Assembly (NCBI GenBank): GCA_002792275.1 | Contig: PFOA01000001.1 | Coordinates: forward strand, 1 to 8,097 | DNA: 8,097 nt | Reading direction: 5' to 3' | Origin: Candidatus Saccharibacteria bacterium CG_4_10_14_0_2_um_filter_52_9 | GTDB taxonomy: Bacteria; Patescibacteriota; Saccharimonadia; Saccharimonadales; UBA4665 | Part shown: positions 5,972 to 8,097 of the stretch, piece after piece | How positions within the stretch are numbered: the first letter of the stretch is position 1 | How the letters are laid out: each line of letters opens with the position of its first letter | Notes under the pieces: model-generated | Seen by the model: the letters and a program-made list of their open reading frames with translations, nothing else | Told to the model about the DNA's origin: nothing | Databases searched by the model: none | Position numbers and translations under genes: made by a program

Positions 5972-6642
5972 GACTCGTCACCGATCTGGTCGCTATAGAG
6001 GTAGGCCTCCGGGAGTTCCTTGAGGATTTGCGAGGGTTGCTCGGCCAGGCTAAGGCTTTGCGTTTTTAGGGCTGTCAGAGCCGCCAGTTTTGGCTCTCCA
6101 AAGGCAAAGGCATAGGCCACATCGATCTGTCGAAGAGCTGGAAATGTCAGGGTCAGGCGTTGCAAACTGGGAGTCTTGAAGCCGGCCACCAGAGACTGCT
6201 GTTCGCTGGTGGCCGGTGAATCCGGCAGAATGCCGGCGATGTGGCCGTCGTCACCAATCCCTAGTTGGGCGATTACCAGATCATGCTTATCAAAGGCTTT
6301 GTTGGCCAGCAGTCCGAAGCGCTCGACTGTCTGATCAAAATCAAGGCCGGCCTCCAGAATCGGCAATAGGCTTGCCTGGCCGGCGTCAAAGCCGGCCTCC
6401 ATCAACTGTGCCCAATTGGAATCGGCGTGGCCGACCGAACCGTAACGCTCATCGACCAGCATTACGCTCAGGTTTCGACTCAGATCCGGCGAAAGAGTTG
6501 TAGCGATCTGGGCACTGGCTGTAATATTCGACCCGCCGCTCACCAGCCACAGGACGCGCCGGCCTTCGCCGAGCTCCCGGCCCAGCCGTTCGGCCAGAGC
6601 GGCAACTCCGTCTTCCCAGCCGGTTGTGAGGACATATTTCAT
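5968..6642 (-). CDS. pgl: 6-phosphogluconolactonase
   Basis: It hydrolyses 6-phosphogluconolactone, the product of the zwf enzyme, to 6-phosphogluconate. The 224-residue protein is of the DevB/Pgl (glucosamine-6-phosphate isomerase-like) family. Visible marks are phosphate loop SGGS (35-38), DERY (64-67), SNW (75-77), and the catalytic motif GIGDDGHIAGILP (128-140), matching the canonical G-x-G-x-DGH-A-x-L-F/L-P. GEPK at 182-185 corresponds to a family Gly/Lys segment. It is compact, slightly shorter than most relatives. The gene lies 23 bases after purA and overlaps the zwf start by 4 bases. No Shine-Dalgarno is visible; an AT palindrome and TATAGT lie at the start codon. Confidence 0.94.
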   Translation of the reverse strand: MKYVLTTGWEDGVAALAERLGRELGEGRRVLWLVSGGSNITASAQIATTLSPDLSRNLSVMLVDERYGSVGHADSNWAQLMEAGFDAGQASLLPILEAGLDFDQTVERFGLLANKAFDKHDLVIAQLGIGDDGHIAGILPDSPATSEQQSLVAGFKTPSLQRLTLTFPALRQIDVAYAFAFGEPKLAALTALKTQSLSLAEQPSQILKELPEAYLYSDQIGDES

Positions 6643-6655
6643 AGTTATAACTATA
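6641..6655 (-). promoter_or_regulatory. 14-bp perfect palindrome and -10-like hexamer at the pgl start codon
   Basis: ATAGTTATAACTAT (6641-6654) is a perfect palindrome that includes part of the pgl ATG. On the minus strand TATAGT (6650-6655) lies 7 bases before the ATG, the ideal spacing for a leaderless transcript. No convincing -35 was found. The palindrome might be an operator or a by-product of AT-rich promoter sequence. Confidence 0.35.
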
Positions 6656-6665
6656 ACAGTTGTTG

Positions 6666-7961
6666 CTAGCGGAGAATAACCTGGCTGCGCTCCGGGCCGA
6701 CACCAATTTTGGTTACCGGAACACCCAGTTCGGATTCGAATAATTCTACGAAATCAACAGCTTCTGGCGGCAGGTCGGAATATTCGCGCACTTCTGCCAG
6801 GTCCTTTTGCCAGGTGGGCAGTTGTTGGTAATTTGGCTGGCAGTCTACCAAGGCAATGGCCGAAGTTGGCGCCGTGCGGCGTTGCTTGCCGCGGTAGGTA
6901 TAGCTAACTGCCACCGGTACCGTGTCGCCATAGCGCTGAACGTGATCAAGCTTGGATATGGCCAGTTCGTCGACGCCGTTGCCGCGGATGGCGTTGCGCA
7001 GTTCTACCAGATCGGGAAAGCCGATGCGCCGCGGCCGCTTGGTGGTAACGCCGTATTCGCTGTCGCTTTTGCTCAGTGGGCCGCGTACTCTACTGGCGAG
7101 AGCTTCGTCGGTAACTTCGGTCACCAAAGGGCCACCGCCAACATGCGACTTAACCGACTTGGTGACGCCGGTAACCTTGCCCAGGTGCTTGGCCGAAACG
7201 CCTAGCCCGTCGAGCATGCCGTTAACAGTGGTGGAAGAAGATGTAACGGCCGGATACATGCCATGGTTGATGTCCAGCCAGTAGGCCTGGGCACCTTCGG
7301 CCAGTACCTTGGCGCCGGCCTTTAGGCGGTCATTGATAATCTCAGCCGTATCGGCGATGTAAGCTTTGAGGGTCTCGGTGCTTACTACCCAGTCGGCGGC
7401 CACCTGTTTGAGTTCGGCTGTCGAGCGCTGCTGTTTAGCCGGTAGCAGTTCATTGACTTTGGTCAGGCCGGCCAGCACGTGGGCACGCAGGCTGTCCGGC
7501 TGAAAGACGGATTCCAGACGCACACCCTCGCGTAGGTATTTATCGGCTGCCACATAGGCAATGCCGACCTTGGTGCTGCCCTGGGCGCCGTCACTGCCCT
7601 CGCGCAGAGTATCGAGCATAATATGATGCGGCAGTACCAGATGGGTAGCACTGCTAATCAGTAAATTATCAGGTGAAACCTTCAGGCCACTGCCGCGGAT
7701 AGTGTCCATTTCGATTAGCAATCTTTCAGGATCCAGATAAACGCCATTGCCGATGATATTCAGCTTACCGGGGTAGGCTACGCCGGACGGGATCTGATGC
7801 AAGGCCAGTGGCTCTTTGCCGGCGGCCGGTATGACGGTATGGCCGGCATTGGCGCCGCCATTGGCGCGAGCCACGATGTCGTATTGGCCTGCCACTAAGT
7901 CGACGAACCGGCCTTTGCCCTCGTCTCCCCGCTGTAAACCGACTATAACATCTACAGACAT
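6666..7961 (-). CDS. purA: Adenylosuccinate synthetase, divergent
   Basis: PurA joins IMP and aspartate, using GTP, to give adenylosuccinate on the route to AMP. The 431-residue length is normal. The N-terminal loop GDEGKG (12-17) holds catalytic D13 and K16, and NAGHT (38-42) holds H41. Other family marks are IIGNGVYLDP, EGAQ (222-225), SSSTTVNGMLDGLG, TTKRPRRIGFPDL (306-318), the guanine-recognition SKLD (336-339) and the C-terminal GPER. Several positions that are nearly constant in bacterial PurA are changed: R11 replaces the Trp of QWGDEG, STKVGIAY replaces TTGRGIGP, and KSHVG replaces STRVG. D13 is kept, arguing against the phage PurZ type, in which I recall this Asp is replaced. No other purine gene is in the window. 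An IS end and a candidate promoter lie directly upstream. Confidence 0.88.
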   Translation of the reverse strand: MSVDVIVGLQRGDEGKGRFVDLVAGQYDIVARANGGANAGHTVIPAAGKEPLALHQIPSGVAYPGKLNIIGNGVYLDPERLLIEMDTIRGSGLKVSPDNLLISSATHLVLPHHIMLDTLREGSDGAQGSTKVGIAYVAADKYLREGVRLESVFQPDSLRAHVLAGLTKVNELLPAKQQRSTAELKQVAADWVVSTETLKAYIADTAEIINDRLKAGAKVLAEGAQAYWLDINHGMYPAVTSSSTTVNGMLDGLGVSAKHLGKVTGVTKSVKSHVGGGPLVTEVTDEALASRVRGPLSKSDSEYGVTTKRPRRIGFPDLVELRNAIRGNGVDELAISKLDHVQRYGDTVPVAVSYTYRGKQRRTAPTSAIALVDCQPNYQQLPTWQKDLAEVREYSDLPPEAVDFVELFESELGVPVTKIGVGPERSQVILR

Positions 7962-7970
7962 ACCTGATAA

Positions 7971-7999
7971 AGCATACGCGGCCAGCCCTAAATACGCAA
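7971..7999 (-). promoter_or_regulatory. Candidate near-leaderless promoter of purA
   Basis: On the minus strand TTGCGT (7994-7999) and TATGCT (7971-7976) are separated by exactly 17 bases. The -10-like hexamer ends 9 bases before the ATG at 7961. TCAGG sits close to the ATG but is a poor Shine-Dalgarno. The element occupies the short gap between the IS end and purA. Confidence 0.4.
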
Positions 8000-8004
8000 G
8001 TCTA

Positions 8005-8097
8005 TGTGGAGGTTCAATACATCGAGGACACTTCTGCTTTTAGTTTGGCTTTGTATTCGTTGGGTGTCAAATAGTTCAGGGCTTGGTGGGGTCGGTA
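8005..8097 (-). mobile_element. 3' end of an IS3-family insertion sequence, cut by the window edge
   Basis: The fragment contains the transposase C-terminus and, just beyond the stop codon, a sequence that reads TGTGGAGGTTCAATAC from 8005 on the plus strand. IS3-family elements begin with TG and end with CA, and the likely outer boundary is therefore at 8005. The matching left end and target duplication are outside the window, so the boundary is an inference. The element reads toward purA, whose ATG is 43 bases away. Confidence 0.65.
8014..8097 (-). CDS. IS3-family transposase (OrfB), C-terminal 27 residues only
   Basis: The minus-strand frame running in from the window edge ends with YRPHQALNYLTPNEY, followed by a short basic tail and a TGA stop at 8014-8016. 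The pattern RPH-x-AL-x-x-LTP-x-E is the hallmark C-terminal signature of IS3-family DDE transposases (integrase core, rve_3 type). The catalytic DDE residues and the frameshifted OrfA would lie to the right, outside the window, so activity cannot be judged. The frame is open over all 27 codons seen. Confidence 0.85.
   Translation of the reverse strand, partial: YRPHQALNYLTPNEYKAKLKAEVSSMY

Noticed and set aside
6666..7961. Phage PurZ (diaminopurine synthesis) identity for the PurA-like gene
   Set aside because: The catalytic Asp of GDEGKG is kept and there are no phage genes nearby; ordinary PurA chemistry is the simpler reading.

Overview
This 8.1 kb window is a compact, gene-dense stretch of bacterial chromosome (genetic code 11; TGA is used as a stop). 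It carries seven complete protein genes, one tRNA gene and the cut-off end of an insertion sequence. Gaps between genes are tiny: two 4-base ATGA overlaps, an 8-base gap, and a 2-base gap between convergent genes. Several starts lack a clear Shine-Dalgarno and instead have a -10-like hexamer 7-10 bases before the ATG. With the Ala/Lys/Arg-rich tail on the ABC ATPase, this hints at a small-genome Patescibacteria/Saccharibacteria-type organism. That assignment is inference from style only (about 0.4 confidence); no phylogenetic marker was tested.

Layout. Bases 1-303 hold no convincing gene but several inverted repeats and a G-rich segment. A 16-bp perfect hairpin (304-351) runs into the 3' end of a tRNA-Ser(GGA) gene on the minus strand (346-435). 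The tRNA and a two-gene plus-strand ABC operon diverge from a 74-base region. The operon encodes a MacB/LolD-type ATPase (510-1406) and an FtsX-type permease (1403-2641), together an export or extrusion type ABC complex. It converges, almost end to end, with a five-gene minus-strand cluster that reads right to left: purA-like adenylosuccinate synthetase (7961-6666), 6-phosphogluconolactonase (6642-5968), glucose-6-phosphate dehydrogenase (5971-4652), a VKOR-family thiol oxidoreductase (4631-4026) and a divergent Nramp-family transporter (4017-2644). The right edge (about 8005-8097) is the 3' end of an IS3-family element whose transposase reads toward purA.

How the genes relate. pgl and zwf are translationally coupled and encode the first two steps of the oxidative pentose phosphate pathway (glucose-6-phosphate to 6-phosphogluconate, making NADPH). 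VKOR makes disulfides in exported proteins, the Nramp-like protein moves a divalent cation, and PurA makes adenylosuccinate for AMP. The cluster looks like a housekeeping transcription unit rather than a dedicated novel system.

The points most worth a second look are the structured 5' intergenic region and tRNA-overlapping hairpin, the recurrent near-leaderless promoter pattern, substitutions at normally conserved active-site positions in PurA, G6PD, Nramp and the ABC signature, and the IS end placed just upstream of purA. I did not find clear evidence of a wholly new biological system.
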